Assembly (NCBI GenBank): GCA_951812825.1
Contig: OX638324.1
Coordinates: forward strand, 1,487,141 to 1,551,140
Reading direction: 5' to 3'
Length of the DNA stretch: 64,000 nucleotides
Origin: an uncultured Dehalococcoidia bacterium
GTDB lineage: Bacteria > Chloroflexota > Dehalococcoidia > Lucifugimonadales > GCA-2712585
The notes beneath the pieces were generated by a model. The model was not told the origin of the DNA. It saw only the letters and a list, made by a program, of their open reading frames with translations, and made no database searches. The position numbers and the translations under genes were made by a program. This document shows positions 39,040 to 47,475 of the stretch, piece after piece (position 1 is the first letter of the stretch; each line of letters starts with the position of its first letter).

Positions 39040-42000
39040 TCAATCGCTGCTATCAGCGGACCGGCGGAAGAGACCACCGAAGAACCCCGGGATGCTGACG
39101 TTGAACAGGTAGTAGACGATAGGCACCACGATTAGGGTGAGGGCCGTGGAGCTTATCAGACCGCCGATTACCACCGTAGCCAGTTCTGCGCCAATGATCC
39201 CGCTGGAGCTGCCGGCGAAGGTCGCCAGGGGCAGGAGAGCGAAGCTGGTGGTCATGGCCGTCATCAGGATTGGCCGCAGGCGCACCCTTCCGCCCGCAAT
39301 CAGAGAATCCATCACGGACATTCCCCGGGCCCGCAGCTGCTCCACAAAGGTTATCAACACGATGGCATTGGTGACCACAATGCCTATGAGGAGCAGAATG
39401 CCCATCATGGCTGGTAATCCCAGGCTGCGACCGGTGACGGTTAGGGAAACCAGCACGCCGATGAGGGCCAAGGGCAGGCTGGTGACGATGACGACGGGGT
39501 TCTTCAGGGAGCCGAGGCTGGCGGCCATTATGAGGTACATAAGAATGATGCCCGCGGCCATGGCGAGGAAGATGGCCTGGAATCCCTCTTCAATATCGCC
39601 AAAAATTCCGCCGCTGATAACTTCCAGTCCCGGAGGCAGGTCCAAGTCGGAGATGATGGAGTCTATCTCCACGCCCACGCTCTGGGTGTCGTCGGCGGTT
39701 ATCTCGCCGGTAATGCTGGCGGAGCGCCGTCCGTCGGTGCGGCTGATGTTCACCGGTCCCTGGCGGAGGGAGAGCTGGGACAGTTCGCCCAAGGTGGCGG
39801 TTCCGACGGGGCCCGTAATGGCCAAGGACTTCATCGGCTCGATGCCGCTCAACACACGCCGGTCGCCGGATACCACCACGTCCACGTCGTCACCGTCGAC
39901 GTTAATGGTAGTTACCCGGCGGCCCACCATGAACTGGTTAAGCTGGGAGCTGACCTCCCGGGCGCTCAGGCCGATGGCCGATGCGGCGGTGGGGTCTACG
40001 GTAATATCCACTTCTTCCCTGGACTGGGCAACGTCGCTTTCCAGGTTTATCACCCCGTCCACGGCGGAAAGGGAGGTCATCAGCTGCTGTGAAACGGTTT
40101 GAATATCGTCATAGTCGGGCCCGGTGATGACAATCTCCACACCACTGACGGGAGGCCCGTCGGCGAGTTCACGAATTCGAACGGTCCGACCGGGCTTTGG
40201 CAGTTCTTCTCTGAGGGTTTCCGCCAAGTCTTGAGGCGCGTTGTCGTTGAGGACCAGCAGCATGCTGGCCTGGTTGAATCCGCCCGGTGTGCCGCCGGAT
40301 CCCAGATCCGTCGCTCCTATGGAAACGGTGTATATCTCAGACACGTCGTGGACTCGGCTTTCCACCTCCACAACCTCGACCAGCGTCTGCTCCAGGGGGG
40401 AACCCGGTGGCAGGGCAACTTCAATCTGCACATACCGATTGTCGCCGGAAGGAAAGAGGTTGATGGGGATGAAGCTCAACAAAAAGAGGCTCGCCAGGGT
40501 GACTACGCCCGCGGCGGCGAGGGTGCGGAGCCGGTGAGCCAGTGCCCAGCGCAGGATTGGGGTGTAGAGACGCTGCATCCACGTTTCGTGAACAAAGGTC
40601 GCTTCGTCCGTATCATCGTCCACGGTTTCCGGCAAGTCGCCAGGTCGCAGCAGGTAGGCCCCAAGCACTGGCACAGCAGTTAGAGCTACGGCCAGGGACG
40701 CCACCAGGGCAAAGCTGACGGTCATGGCGAAGGGGAGGAAGAAGGCGCCTACCAACCCTTCAATGAAGCCCAGGGGCACGAATACGACGATGGTGGTGAG
40801 GGTGGAGGCGAAGATGGCCGGCCCTACCTCTACCGTTGCATCGAGAGCCGCCTTCCACCGCTCTTTACCGGCCTGGATGTGGCGATAGACGTTTTCAAGC
40901 ACCACGATGGCGTCGTCTACGACGCGGCCAACGGAAATTGCCAGCCCTCCCAGAGTCATGAAATTCAGGCTCATGCCTTGCCACCCCATCAGCAGCACGC
41001 CCGTCAGGATGCTCAAGGGAATGACAAGGGCGATTACTATTGTGGGGCGCACCGTAGTCAGCAAGCCTTTCCAGGCGGTGGGGCGGAGGGTGAGCATGAA
41101 GAGGAAGACTACGGCTACAGCGAAGAGAAAACCGAAGGTGGCCTCCGTGAGCAGAGTGTCTATCTGCTCCTGTACTGCCGGGCCATCGTCCTGGACAATC
41201 ACGAACTCGACCCCGGGGGGAAGGTTGGTTGTGGAGTCCAACACGCCTCGAACCGCTTCTGTCACTTCGATGGTGTTGGCCTCCGCCTCCTTGAGGATGG
41301 ATACGCCGATGGAGGGCTGGCCGTTGGTGCGGGATATGGTGGTGGGGGTTCCTTCAGTGAGCGTTACCTGGGCCACGTCTCCCAAACGGGTATCGGGGCC
41401 GACGGGCAGGTTGCGTATATCATCCACCGAGGAAAGCAGGTGTCCGGAACGGACGGGCAGGGCCTTGCCCGCTTCGAATACCAGACCCGTAGGCAGAGAA
41501 AGGTTATTGTCTTCCAGGGCGCGGGTCACCTGGGCCAGTGCGAGGCCTCTGGACTCAAGGGCTGCGGGATCTACCGAAACGACAACCTGGCGTTGGATTT
41601 CGCCGGAAGCTCGCACCTGCAGAACCCCGTCTATCTCCTCCAAACGAGGCAGAATCTGCGACTCCACCAGGGGAGCTGCAACTTCCGGGCCCTGCTCGGA
41701 GAGGACGCTGAACTGGATGACGGGAATCTGGTCCGGGCTGAAGCGACCCACCTCCGGGTCCTCCACGCCGCTGGGGAAGGTCAGGGCGTTGAGGGCAGTC
41801 TCAATGTTGCTCTCCGCATTGGCCATGTCCGTGCCGAAGACGAAGGTTGCCAGGACGATTGAGTTGCCCTCGAAGCTGGTGGATTGGAGGGTTTCCAGGC
41901 CCGGGGCGCCCAGGATTGCCCCTTCAATGGGAGCGGTAACGTCCTGAACAACCCCTTCGGGGTCTGCGGAGGGGTAGGAGGCGGTAACCACCACCAGGGG

Positions 42001-42129
42001 AAAGTCTATCTCCGGGAAGAGTTCCACCCGGAGGGAGTTATAGGTGAAGACGCCTGCAATTAGAATGATGATGGCGGCCAGGAGAGTGACGGACTTGCGC
42101 TTGATGGCAGCGGCGGTTATGAAGCCCAT
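39040..42129 (-). CDS. RND (HAE1/AcrB-type) efflux permease
   Basis: A 1029-residue RND pump with the 12-TM, two-loop organisation. The proton-relay motif GRVVDDAIVVLENV holds the two conserved Asp residues, and the N-terminus VTLLAAIIILIAGVFTYNSL with LFPEIDFPLVVVTASYP is typical. It probably exports drugs, lipids or hydrophobic compounds. No periplasmic adaptor or outer-membrane factor is adjacent, as is frequent in monoderm Chloroflexota. The start ATG has GAGG 8-9 nt upstream. It is transcribed from a promoter about 200 nt upstream. Confidence 0.93.
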   Translation of the reverse strand: MGFITAAAIKRKSVTLLAAIIILIAGVFTYNSLRVELFPEIDFPLVVVTASYPSADPEGVVQDVTAPIEGAILGAPGLETLQSTSFEGNSIVLATFVFGTDMANAESNIETALNALTFPSGVEDPEVGRFSPDQIPVIQFSVLSEQGPEVAAPLVESQILPRLEEIDGVLQVRASGEIQRQVVVSVDPAALESRGLALAQVTRALEDNNLSLPTGLVFEAGKALPVRSGHLLSSVDDIRNLPVGPDTRLGDVAQVTLTEGTPTTISRTNGQPSIGVSILKEAEANTIEVTEAVRGVLDSTTNLPPGVEFVIVQDDGPAVQEQIDTLLTEATFGFLFAVAVVFLFMLTLRPTAWKGLLTTVRPTIVIALVIPLSILTGVLLMGWQGMSLNFMTLGGLAISVGRVVDDAIVVLENVYRHIQAGKERWKAALDATVEVGPAIFASTLTTIVVFVPLGFIEGLVGAFFLPFAMTVSFALVASLAVALTAVPVLGAYLLRPGDLPETVDDDTDEATFVHETWMQRLYTPILRWALAHRLRTLAAAGVVTLASLFLLSFIPINLFPSGDNRYVQIEVALPPGSPLEQTLVEVVEVESRVHDVSEIYTVSIGATDLGSGGTPGGFNQASMLLVLNDNAPQDLAETLREELPKPGRTVRIRELADGPPVSGVEIVITGPDYDDIQTVSQQLMTSLSAVDGVINLESDVAQSREEVDITVDPTAASAIGLSAREVSSQLNQFMVGRRVTTINVDGDDVDVVVSGDRRVLSGIEPMKSLAITGPVGTATLGELSQLSLRQGPVNISRTDGRRSASITGEITADDTQSVGVEIDSIISDLDLPPGLEVISGGIFGDIEEGFQAIFLAMAAGIILMYLIMAASLGSLKNPVVIVTSLPLALIGVLVSLTVTGRSLGLPAMMGILLLIGIVVTNAIVLITFVEQLRARGMSVMDSLIAGGRVRLRPILMTAMTTSFALLPLATFAGSSSGIIGAELATVVIGGLISSTALTLIVVPIVYYLFNVSIPGFFGGLFRRSADSSD

Positions 42130-42463
42130 TATGACGTACCTCTATCTGGGAGATTTCATGCGGAGGTTTTGTGCGCCTTGCAGAAAGTGGAAAATGGCCG
42201 GCGCTGATTTCCAGGTGCGCACGAGGCCAAAGAGGCCCTCATGGGCACTAATGTGTAGTAGTCGGTAGCTAGCAATGGCCGCCGGATAGGTGTACCGGCT
42301 TCCCTAGAGTTCGCAAACGAAGGTTCACGCTCATATTATACAAGAGAAATTGTTAACGCGGGTTAATAGTTTCCGGGGGGAGGACGGTAGTGGGCCTTTG
42401 TCGGCGTCTTCAGCAGGAAGGAATCGTCGAAATTTGCAGCCCGGCGGTTTGCGCCATCGTCTA
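42130..42463. other. Leader/intergenic region between SulP and RND genes
   Basis: A 334-nt gap without a supported gene. It holds the RND promoter (42335-42366) and a ~200-nt leader with a GCCGG...CCGGC stem near 42290. Toward the SulP gene end nothing else is recognised. Confidence 0.5.
42335..42366 (-). promoter_or_regulatory. Promoter -10 and palindromic operator candidate for the RND gene
   Basis: On the minus strand a perfect TATAAT (42340-42335) is preceded by TTAACCCGCGTTAA (42366-42353), a near-palindrome overlapping the -35 region. No good -35 is visible, which fits regulation by a bound protein at this palindrome. Confidence 0.45.
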
Positions 42464-44098
42464 TTACGCCAGCAGCTTCCGGGCTACGGCCCTGGCCTCT
42501 TCCAGGTTTTTCACAAAGCGCTCCTGGGGAACTCGCTTCAGCACGTTCAGCGCCGTGAGGGTTACGGCGGGGTTCCCCTTGAGGGCCATAATGATAACCG
42601 CCGTGTCTTCTTCGATGGCCGTATCAATCAGCTGCTCCACCACCAGCGCCGCGCTATCGTCCACGTACACAGTGTCGTCGAAGTCCAGGATAACGACCTC
42701 GTGCTGCTGAATATCCAGGCTGATGGCGTCGATAAGCTTGCTGGAAGACGCGACGGAGAAACTGCCCCTGAGGGCCACCAGACCGGTCCGGGCGGAGAAC
42801 ATCTCCTGGTCGTCAACTTCCTCGTCGCCGTCCTTATCGAAAAAGGTAGTGTCCAGGAGGGGCACTGAAACTACGCTATCCATCTCTAAGCGCTCGAACT
42901 GCCGAGCGCTGGCCATGCCCGCGGCAATCAATCCTATTATGACGGCCGTAATAAGATCCAGGAACACGGTCATGCCCATTGTGATGACCATGACCATGAG
43001 GTGTTCCCGTTGGACGCGGTGGATGCGTGTTATGAAGCGCCAGTCGATGATGTCCCAGCCCACTTTAATCAGGATGCCGGCGAGGACAGCGTGAGGAATT
43101 TTCTCCACAAGGGGGCCAAGGCCCAGAACCAGGGCCAAGAGAATTACGGCACGGACGGCTCCGGAAATCTGGGTTCGGCCACCGGCGCGAATGTTGACCA
43201 CGGTGCCGAGGGTGGCGCCGGCGCCGGGGAGGGCACCGATGAATCCCGCCGCCATGTTGCCGATGCCCTGCCCCATAAGCTCGCGGTTGGCGTTGTGTCG
43301 CGTACGGGTCATGGAATCCGCCACCAAGGAGGTGAGCAGGCTATCGATGGAACCCAGGAGGGCGATGGTGACTGCGGGCTGCAGGGCCTTGACCAGCGCA
43401 TCCGTCCCGAAGTCGGGCAGGGAAATGCTGGGCAGTCCCGTCGGAATTTCGCCGATTATTGGGGTATTGGTGAGCCAGAGTACGCCCAAGAGGGTGCCGA
43501 CGATGAGGGCGGCCAGAGTGGGAGGGAGCACCTTCTGCAGCCGGGATGGCCAGAAGACCCCAACCGCCAGGGTGACGGCGGCTATGACCACAGCGCTCAT
43601 GTTGACGGACTGGAAGGCGTTCGGCAGTTCCCTCAGGGTGTTCAGGGGGCCGCCCGACACAACAGTCGCGCCGATGAAAGGCATGACGTGCACCAGCATA
43701 ACTATTACGCCGATGCCGGACATAAAGCCGGATATGACAGAGTAGGGGGTGTAGGAAACGAACCGGCCCACGCGCATGACGCCCAAGAGCACCTGGATCA
43801 GGCCTGCCATGACGACTATGGTGAAAGCGATGGCGAGGTTTCCCTCGGCTTGGGTTGTAACCACCACGGCCATGGCTACAGCCATGGGGGCGGTGGGGCC
43901 GGAAATCTGAGACCTGGTGCCGCCGAAGACTGCGGCGAAGAAGCCCACGGCAACCGCACCGTAGAGCCCTGCCAGCGGGCCAAGACCGGAGGCTACCCCA
44001 AAGGCGAGGGCGACTGGCAGACCGACGACAGCAGCCGTAACACCACCGAATAAGTCGCCTCGCAGGGTTTCCAGGCTATAGCTGAAATTCAGCTTCAT
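42464..44098 (-). CDS. SulP family inorganic anion transporter with STAS domain
   Basis: A 544-residue carrier. The N-terminal membrane domain includes VAAVVGLPVALAFGVASGLG and GFFAAVFGGTRSQISGPTAP, both signature regions of SulP/SLC26 proteins, and about 10-12 membrane segments follow. A C-terminal STAS domain spans about residue 440-540 (VVILDFDDTVYVDDSAAL). The substrate is likely sulfate, bicarbonate or another anion. It is followed on the same strand by the RND gene after 334 nt. Its upstream region contains TAGACA with a 17-nt spacer and TAAAGT, a weak promoter candidate. Confidence 0.92.
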   Translation of the reverse strand: MKLNFSYSLETLRGDLFGGVTAAVVGLPVALAFGVASGLGPLAGLYGAVAVGFFAAVFGGTRSQISGPTAPMAVAMAVVVTTQAEGNLAIAFTIVVMAGLIQVLLGVMRVGRFVSYTPYSVISGFMSGIGVIVMLVHVMPFIGATVVSGGPLNTLRELPNAFQSVNMSAVVIAAVTLAVGVFWPSRLQKVLPPTLAALIVGTLLGVLWLTNTPIIGEIPTGLPSISLPDFGTDALVKALQPAVTIALLGSIDSLLTSLVADSMTRTRHNANRELMGQGIGNMAAGFIGALPGAGATLGTVVNIRAGGRTQISGAVRAVILLALVLGLGPLVEKIPHAVLAGILIKVGWDIIDWRFITRIHRVQREHLMVMVITMGMTVFLDLITAVIIGLIAAGMASARQFERLEMDSVVSVPLLDTTFFDKDGDEEVDDQEMFSARTGLVALRGSFSVASSSKLIDAISLDIQQHEVVILDFDDTVYVDDSAALVVEQLIDTAIEEDTAVIIMALKGNPAVTLTALNVLKRVPQERFVKNLEEARAVARKLLA

Positions 44099-44239
44099 CT
44101 GTCCCGCACTTTATCGAAGTTTATGGTAAATGTCTAATAGGGGTTGCGGCTGAAAAGTGGGGCTGAAAAAGACGCTATTTCAACAAAATCCTGGCTCGGT
44201 CCAGACTCGAGATGGTTAGAGATATGTAGAGCGTTACCG

Positions 44240-44611
44240 CTAGACGTGCTGGTCAAATAGCAGGGCGTTGCCGTCGGGGTCCAGCATCATGAAGCTGGCA
44301 GGACCGGAGCCAGACTCGTCCGCCTCCGCCGTCATCTTCAGCCCTTGCTCTTTCAGTCGGCGTTGCAGCTCCCGTATGTCGGTGAACTTGTCCACAGAGC
44401 GGGCCTGGCTGTTCCAGCCCGGATTGAAGGTAAGGATGTTCCCTTCGAACATGCCGTGAAAGAGTCCGATGGTGACTTCCCCGTTCCTGAAGATCTGCCA
44501 GTTCTGGTCGGGGTCTCCTCCTACCGGTCGAAAGCCCAACTTTTCGTAGAACTCCCTGGAAGCCGCGATATCTTTGACTGATAGGCTGACGGAAAAGGCT
44601 CCTAGTTCCAT
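44240..44611 (-). CDS. VOC (glyoxalase/bleomycin-resistance) family protein
   Basis: A 123-residue VOC protein: MELGAFSVSLSVKDIAASRE, FYEKLGFRPVGGD, and the terminal PASFMMLDPDGNALLFDQHV with the metal-binding-type Asp/Glu strand. Two beta-alpha-beta-beta-beta modules are evident. Function could be lactoylglutathione lyase-like or stress resistance; not predictable. GAGGGG lies 6 nt before the ATG. A second VOC-like gene is next on the same strand. Confidence 0.85.
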   Translation of the reverse strand: MELGAFSVSLSVKDIAASREFYEKLGFRPVGGDPDQNWQIFRNGEVTIGLFHGMFEGNILTFNPGWNSQARSVDKFTDIRELQRRLKEQGLKMTAEADESGSGPASFMMLDPDGNALLFDQHV

Positions 44612-44650
44612 TTTTTCCCCTCTGCTATCTGATTCCGCGACTTGCTGAGA

Positions 44651-45109
44651 CTAGCCCGCAGCCGCTTCTCGGAGCTGATCAACTTCTACCTTGGCCATGT
44701 TCAGCAAGCTCCCCATGACCTTTTCCGGAGCAGCGCTCATTATCTCTCCCAAGTCCGCGGGCAACACCTGCCACGTGAGGCCGAACTTGTCGTTCAACCA
44801 GCCTGCACGCGCCTCCATTCCATCTTCCGACAATTTTTCCCAGAAGTAGTCTATCTCCTCTTGTGAGTCGCAGGTTACGACAAATGAGACGGCAGGATTG
44901 AAGCTGAACATGGGGCCGCCGTCTATGCCAGTGAATTTTTGACCTTCCAGCTCAAACTCTACCATTGCGCCTCCCGTGGCAGGCCCGGCAGCTACCTTCG
45001 AAACGCTTAGGATTCTGGAGTTCTTGAAGATGGAGACGTAGAAATTGGCCGCTTCCTCCGCACGGCTTTCGTACCAGAGGAAGGGGCTGATCTTGGAAAT
45101 GGCCGTCAT
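44651..45109 (-). CDS. VOC family protein, PhnB/3-demethylubiquinone-like
   Basis: A 152-residue protein with ISPFLWYESRAEEAANFYVSIF, FSFNPAVSFVVTCDSQEEID and YFWEKLSEDG, followed by WLNDKFGLTWQVLP. These are the hallmarks of the 3-demethylubiquinone-9 3-methyltransferase-like (PhnB-type) VOC subfamily, which is not a true methyltransferase. The role is unknown. It is separated from the neighbouring VOC gene by 39 nt, so the two are probably co-transcribed. Confidence 0.87.
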   Translation of the reverse strand: MTAISKISPFLWYESRAEEAANFYVSIFKNSRILSVSKVAAGPATGGAMVEFELEGQKFTGIDGGPMFSFNPAVSFVVTCDSQEEIDYFWEKLSEDGMEARAGWLNDKFGLTWQVLPADLGEIMSAAPEKVMGSLLNMAKVEVDQLREAAAG

Positions 45110-45247
45110 TACAGGAAAACCTCTGTATGCCTATGTTCAAAGTCCGCCGAATATGATACACGAATGCGGGAGATAATTCCCCGCTCGACTCGCCATTCCC
45201 AAACTTGCGAGCCTCTGATGCCTTGGGATGGAAGGCCACCCCAGCCA

Positions 45248-45275
45248 TTGACAACGGAATTGCCGTATATATACC
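45248..45275 (+). promoter_or_regulatory. Promoter of the GNAT gene, leaderless arrangement
   Basis: Consensus TTGACA (45248-45253), 16-nt spacer, TATACC (45270-45275), then 9 nt to ATG 45285, with no Shine-Dalgarno sequence. An alternative TATATA register is possible. Confidence 0.65.
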
Positions 45276-45284
45276 TTTCTTACT

Positions 45285-45824
45285 ATGCAAATCGACCTAG
45301 GCAACGGCTATAGCCTGCAAGACTGGGAAACGGCGTGGCGCGACGGCGACCAGGACCGTATGATTCCGCTGGCGGACGACTACGAGGTGTGGAAGAACCT
45401 GAGCGATTCCTTCTCTCACCCCTACACAAGAGCCTATGCGGAGGCGTGGGCGGCCCTCCATACCGGCGTGACGCCGGTGGTGGACTTCGGCATCTGCGAC
45501 GATGCCGGGCCTATTGGCGGCATCGGCTTCCAGACGTTCACGGATGAAGCTCGACACGCGGCGGCCCTGGGCTACTGGCTGGGCAGGCCCTTCTGGGGGC
45601 GAGGGATCATGTCGTCTGCCGTGAAGGCGATGACGGCCTACGGGTTTGAAACCCTTGGACTCGTCCGCATCTACGCCCGGGTCTACAAAGGGAACGATGC
45701 CTCGGCGCGGGTGCTGGAGAAGGCGGGGTACAAGATGGAGGGCATGCTGCGAAAGGCCACCCTGAAAGAGGGTGTGCCGATAGACCATTACTTATACGCC
45801 ATGCTGCGAGAGGAGTGGGGTTGA
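45285..45824 (+). CDS. GNAT family N-acetyltransferase (RimJ/RimL type)
   Basis: A 179-residue GNAT: GIGFQTFTDEARHAAALGYWLGRPFWGRGIMSSAVKAM is the acetyl-CoA site region (seen here as consecutive elements GYWLG and FWGRGIM), followed by FETLGLVRIYARVYKGN and SARVLEKAGYKMEGML. This is the RimJ/RimL subgroup that acetylates N-terminal amines or small amines. The ATG is preceded by a promoter, not a ribosome-binding site. The C-terminus is 22 nt before an SRPBCC gene. Confidence 0.88.
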   Translation: MQIDLGNGYSLQDWETAWRDGDQDRMIPLADDYEVWKNLSDSFSHPYTRAYAEAWAALHTGVTPVVDFGICDDAGPIGGIGFQTFTDEARHAAALGYWLGRPFWGRGIMSSAVKAMTAYGFETLGLVRIYARVYKGNDASARVLEKAGYKMEGMLRKATLKEGVPIDHYLYAMLREEWG

Positions 45825-45846
45825 GGCGCTGCGCAGGAGTTGGGCT

Positions 45847-46290
45847 GTGTCGGATTTTCGTGTCGCTTCCAGCGTAACGCTGGGCCAACCTCGAGAGCAG
45901 GTCTTCGAGTTCTTCTCGAAGGCGGAAAACCTGGGCCTCCTTACGCCTCCGTGGCTGCGCTTCACAATCGTAAGCCCGCTGCCCATAGCGATGAAGGTGG
46001 GTGCGCTCATCGAATACCAGATCCGGCTGCACGGTATTCCCCTGAAGTGGACCAGCGAGATTACGGAGTGGGAGCCGCCCCACATGTTTGAAGACACGCA
46101 GGTACGCGGGCCTTACAGGAAGTGGGTTCACCGGCACACTTTCGAGGAAACGGACGAGGGAACGGTGGTGACCGACGAGGTGCGCTACGCCGTTCTCGGA
46201 GGCGCAATTATCAACAAGCTATTCGTCGGGGGCCAGGTGAGAAAGATCTTCGACTACCGGAAGGCCAAGTTGAAGGAACTGTTTGAGTGA
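45847..46290 (+). CDS. SRPBCC (polyketide cyclase/START-like) family protein
   Basis: A 147-residue START-fold protein: VTLGQPREQVFEFFSKAENL, LIEYQIRLHGIPLKW and FEDTQVRGPYRKWVHRHTFE, ending with a long helix FDYRKAKLKELFE. Such proteins bind hydrophobic ligands; specific function unknown. GTG 45847 has AGGAG 8 nt upstream. It follows the GNAT gene and probably shares its transcript. Confidence 0.82.
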   Translation: MSDFRVASSVTLGQPREQVFEFFSKAENLGLLTPPWLRFTIVSPLPIAMKVGALIEYQIRLHGIPLKWTSEITEWEPPHMFEDTQVRGPYRKWVHRHTFEETDEGTVVTDEVRYAVLGGAIINKLFVGGQVRKIFDYRKAKLKELFE

Positions 46291-46371
46291 AGGCCGGTCT
46301 ATTCCCATAGCATTGCCAAGTTTGTGCTATGGTTCTAGGGTACCAACGCTAGCATCAGTTGCAGGATATGC

Positions 46372-47214
46372 TTATGAAGAGCAGTCTTCAATTGTTAAGA
46401 CCTTAGCTATATCTTTCAAAGACCCTATCTTCACGATGAAACATTTCATCTCTCCATCTCTGGGAGTCCCCACGACACGGTATTCGTCCTGGTAAGCATA
46501 GTCAATCGCCACCTTATAGAAATACGGGCCTTCAAACGAATTTATTGGGGCATCATGATACACTATGCTACGACAATCAAATTCGAGATTCCGACTCTCG
46601 AATTCACTCTCGAGTCTGGACAGGAATGTTCGTACATCGAGAATAACGACGCACGAATCAGAAGTAAATTTCTTAAACAACTTTTTTCTAAGAGACTTTG
46701 ATGAGGACCAAATATAATAGTCCTTCACAGTCATCTCATATGGGAGGCCACTGATAGGGGTTATCGTGAACAATGGATGATGCACTGTCCCCAGTTCTAA
46801 CTTGCGGTTCTTTGCCGTAAGTTCATCGTCTTGACGAGCAGGAGTCGCAGCATTCTTGAATCCACTGGCAGGGCGTATTAGCAACTCCCCATCTGCAATC
46901 ATGGAATTCGCATACTTGCGTTCTGTGTACTTGAAGAGCTTATCAGGCAGTGGCTCCAAAGGCGGGGAATCAGTGGCCGGCAGAACTTCAGCCGGGATCG
47001 AACCGGTATTTTCGTCGACCACCATTGAAAAATTGGGATGCCGCCGTTGAATCGCAACCATCTGAGCCTGGACTCTCTTTATTTTTCTGCATAAGCTGCT
47101 TTTGATTTGTGGATTTGTTTCCTTTTCCCATTGCCTGAGCCACCTATCTCTCAAATTCTTTTTCTTCAGCCATTTTTTCTGAGCCTGATAAAAGCGTTGT
47201 TCCTCTGATTTCAA
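46372..47214 (-). CDS. DUF2971-like hypothetical protein
   Basis: A ~280-residue protein with a basic, coiled N-terminus (about 60 residues rich in K, R, Q) and a core that resembles DUF2971 proteins: KLFKYTERKYANSMIADGEL followed by RPASGFKN and QDDELTAKNR, and near the end DEYRVVGTPRDGEM. DUF2971 proteins are found near phage-defence and toxin loci and their activity is unknown. The gene is richer in A+T than its neighbours, consistent with transfer. TTG 47214 has AGGAGG 9 nt upstream; starts at GTG 47220 or TTG 47247 are possible. Family assignment is tentative. Confidence 0.55.
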   Translation of the reverse strand: MKSEEQRFYQAQKKWLKKKNLRDRWLRQWEKETNPQIKSSLCRKIKRVQAQMVAIQRRHPNFSMVVDENTGSIPAEVLPATDSPPLEPLPDKLFKYTERKYANSMIADGELLIRPASGFKNAATPARQDDELTAKNRKLELGTVHHPLFTITPISGLPYEMTVKDYYIWSSSKSLRKKLFKKFTSDSCVVILDVRTFLSRLESEFESRNLEFDCRSIVYHDAPINSFEGPYFYKVAIDYAYQDEYRVVGTPRDGEMKCFIVKIGSLKDIAKVLTIEDCSS

Positions 47215-47414
47215 TCCCACACTCCTCCTCATCCTGGTGCAACCCAACTTTTTACATAACGGGCATAGTGAAGTCTGATTCTAAGTCCGAGTCGGGTCAA
47301 CGTCCTAGCGAACGTATGATTGTGTACAGTCTTGCATGAACCGATCATTTTTGTCAAATTCGGGCGTCAATCGGGAGCGAGTTAATCCTCTGCCAGTTGC
47401 AACCCGGCCCCACG

Positions 47415-47443
47415 TTGACCCGCCTCGTTGCACTAAGCATAAT
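47415..47443 (+). promoter_or_regulatory. Promoter of the ERG4/ERG24-like gene
   Basis: TTGACC (47415-47420), 17-nt spacer, CATAAT (47438-47443), 32 nt before ATG 47476. Confidence 0.6.
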
Positions 47444-47475
47444 GGCCATGTCATCGAGCAAGGGGGTATTACGTC

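Noticed and set aside
40879-41947. Plus-strand open frames of 327 and 346 codons
   Set aside because: Both lie antisense within the RND gene, whose protein is full length and conserved.
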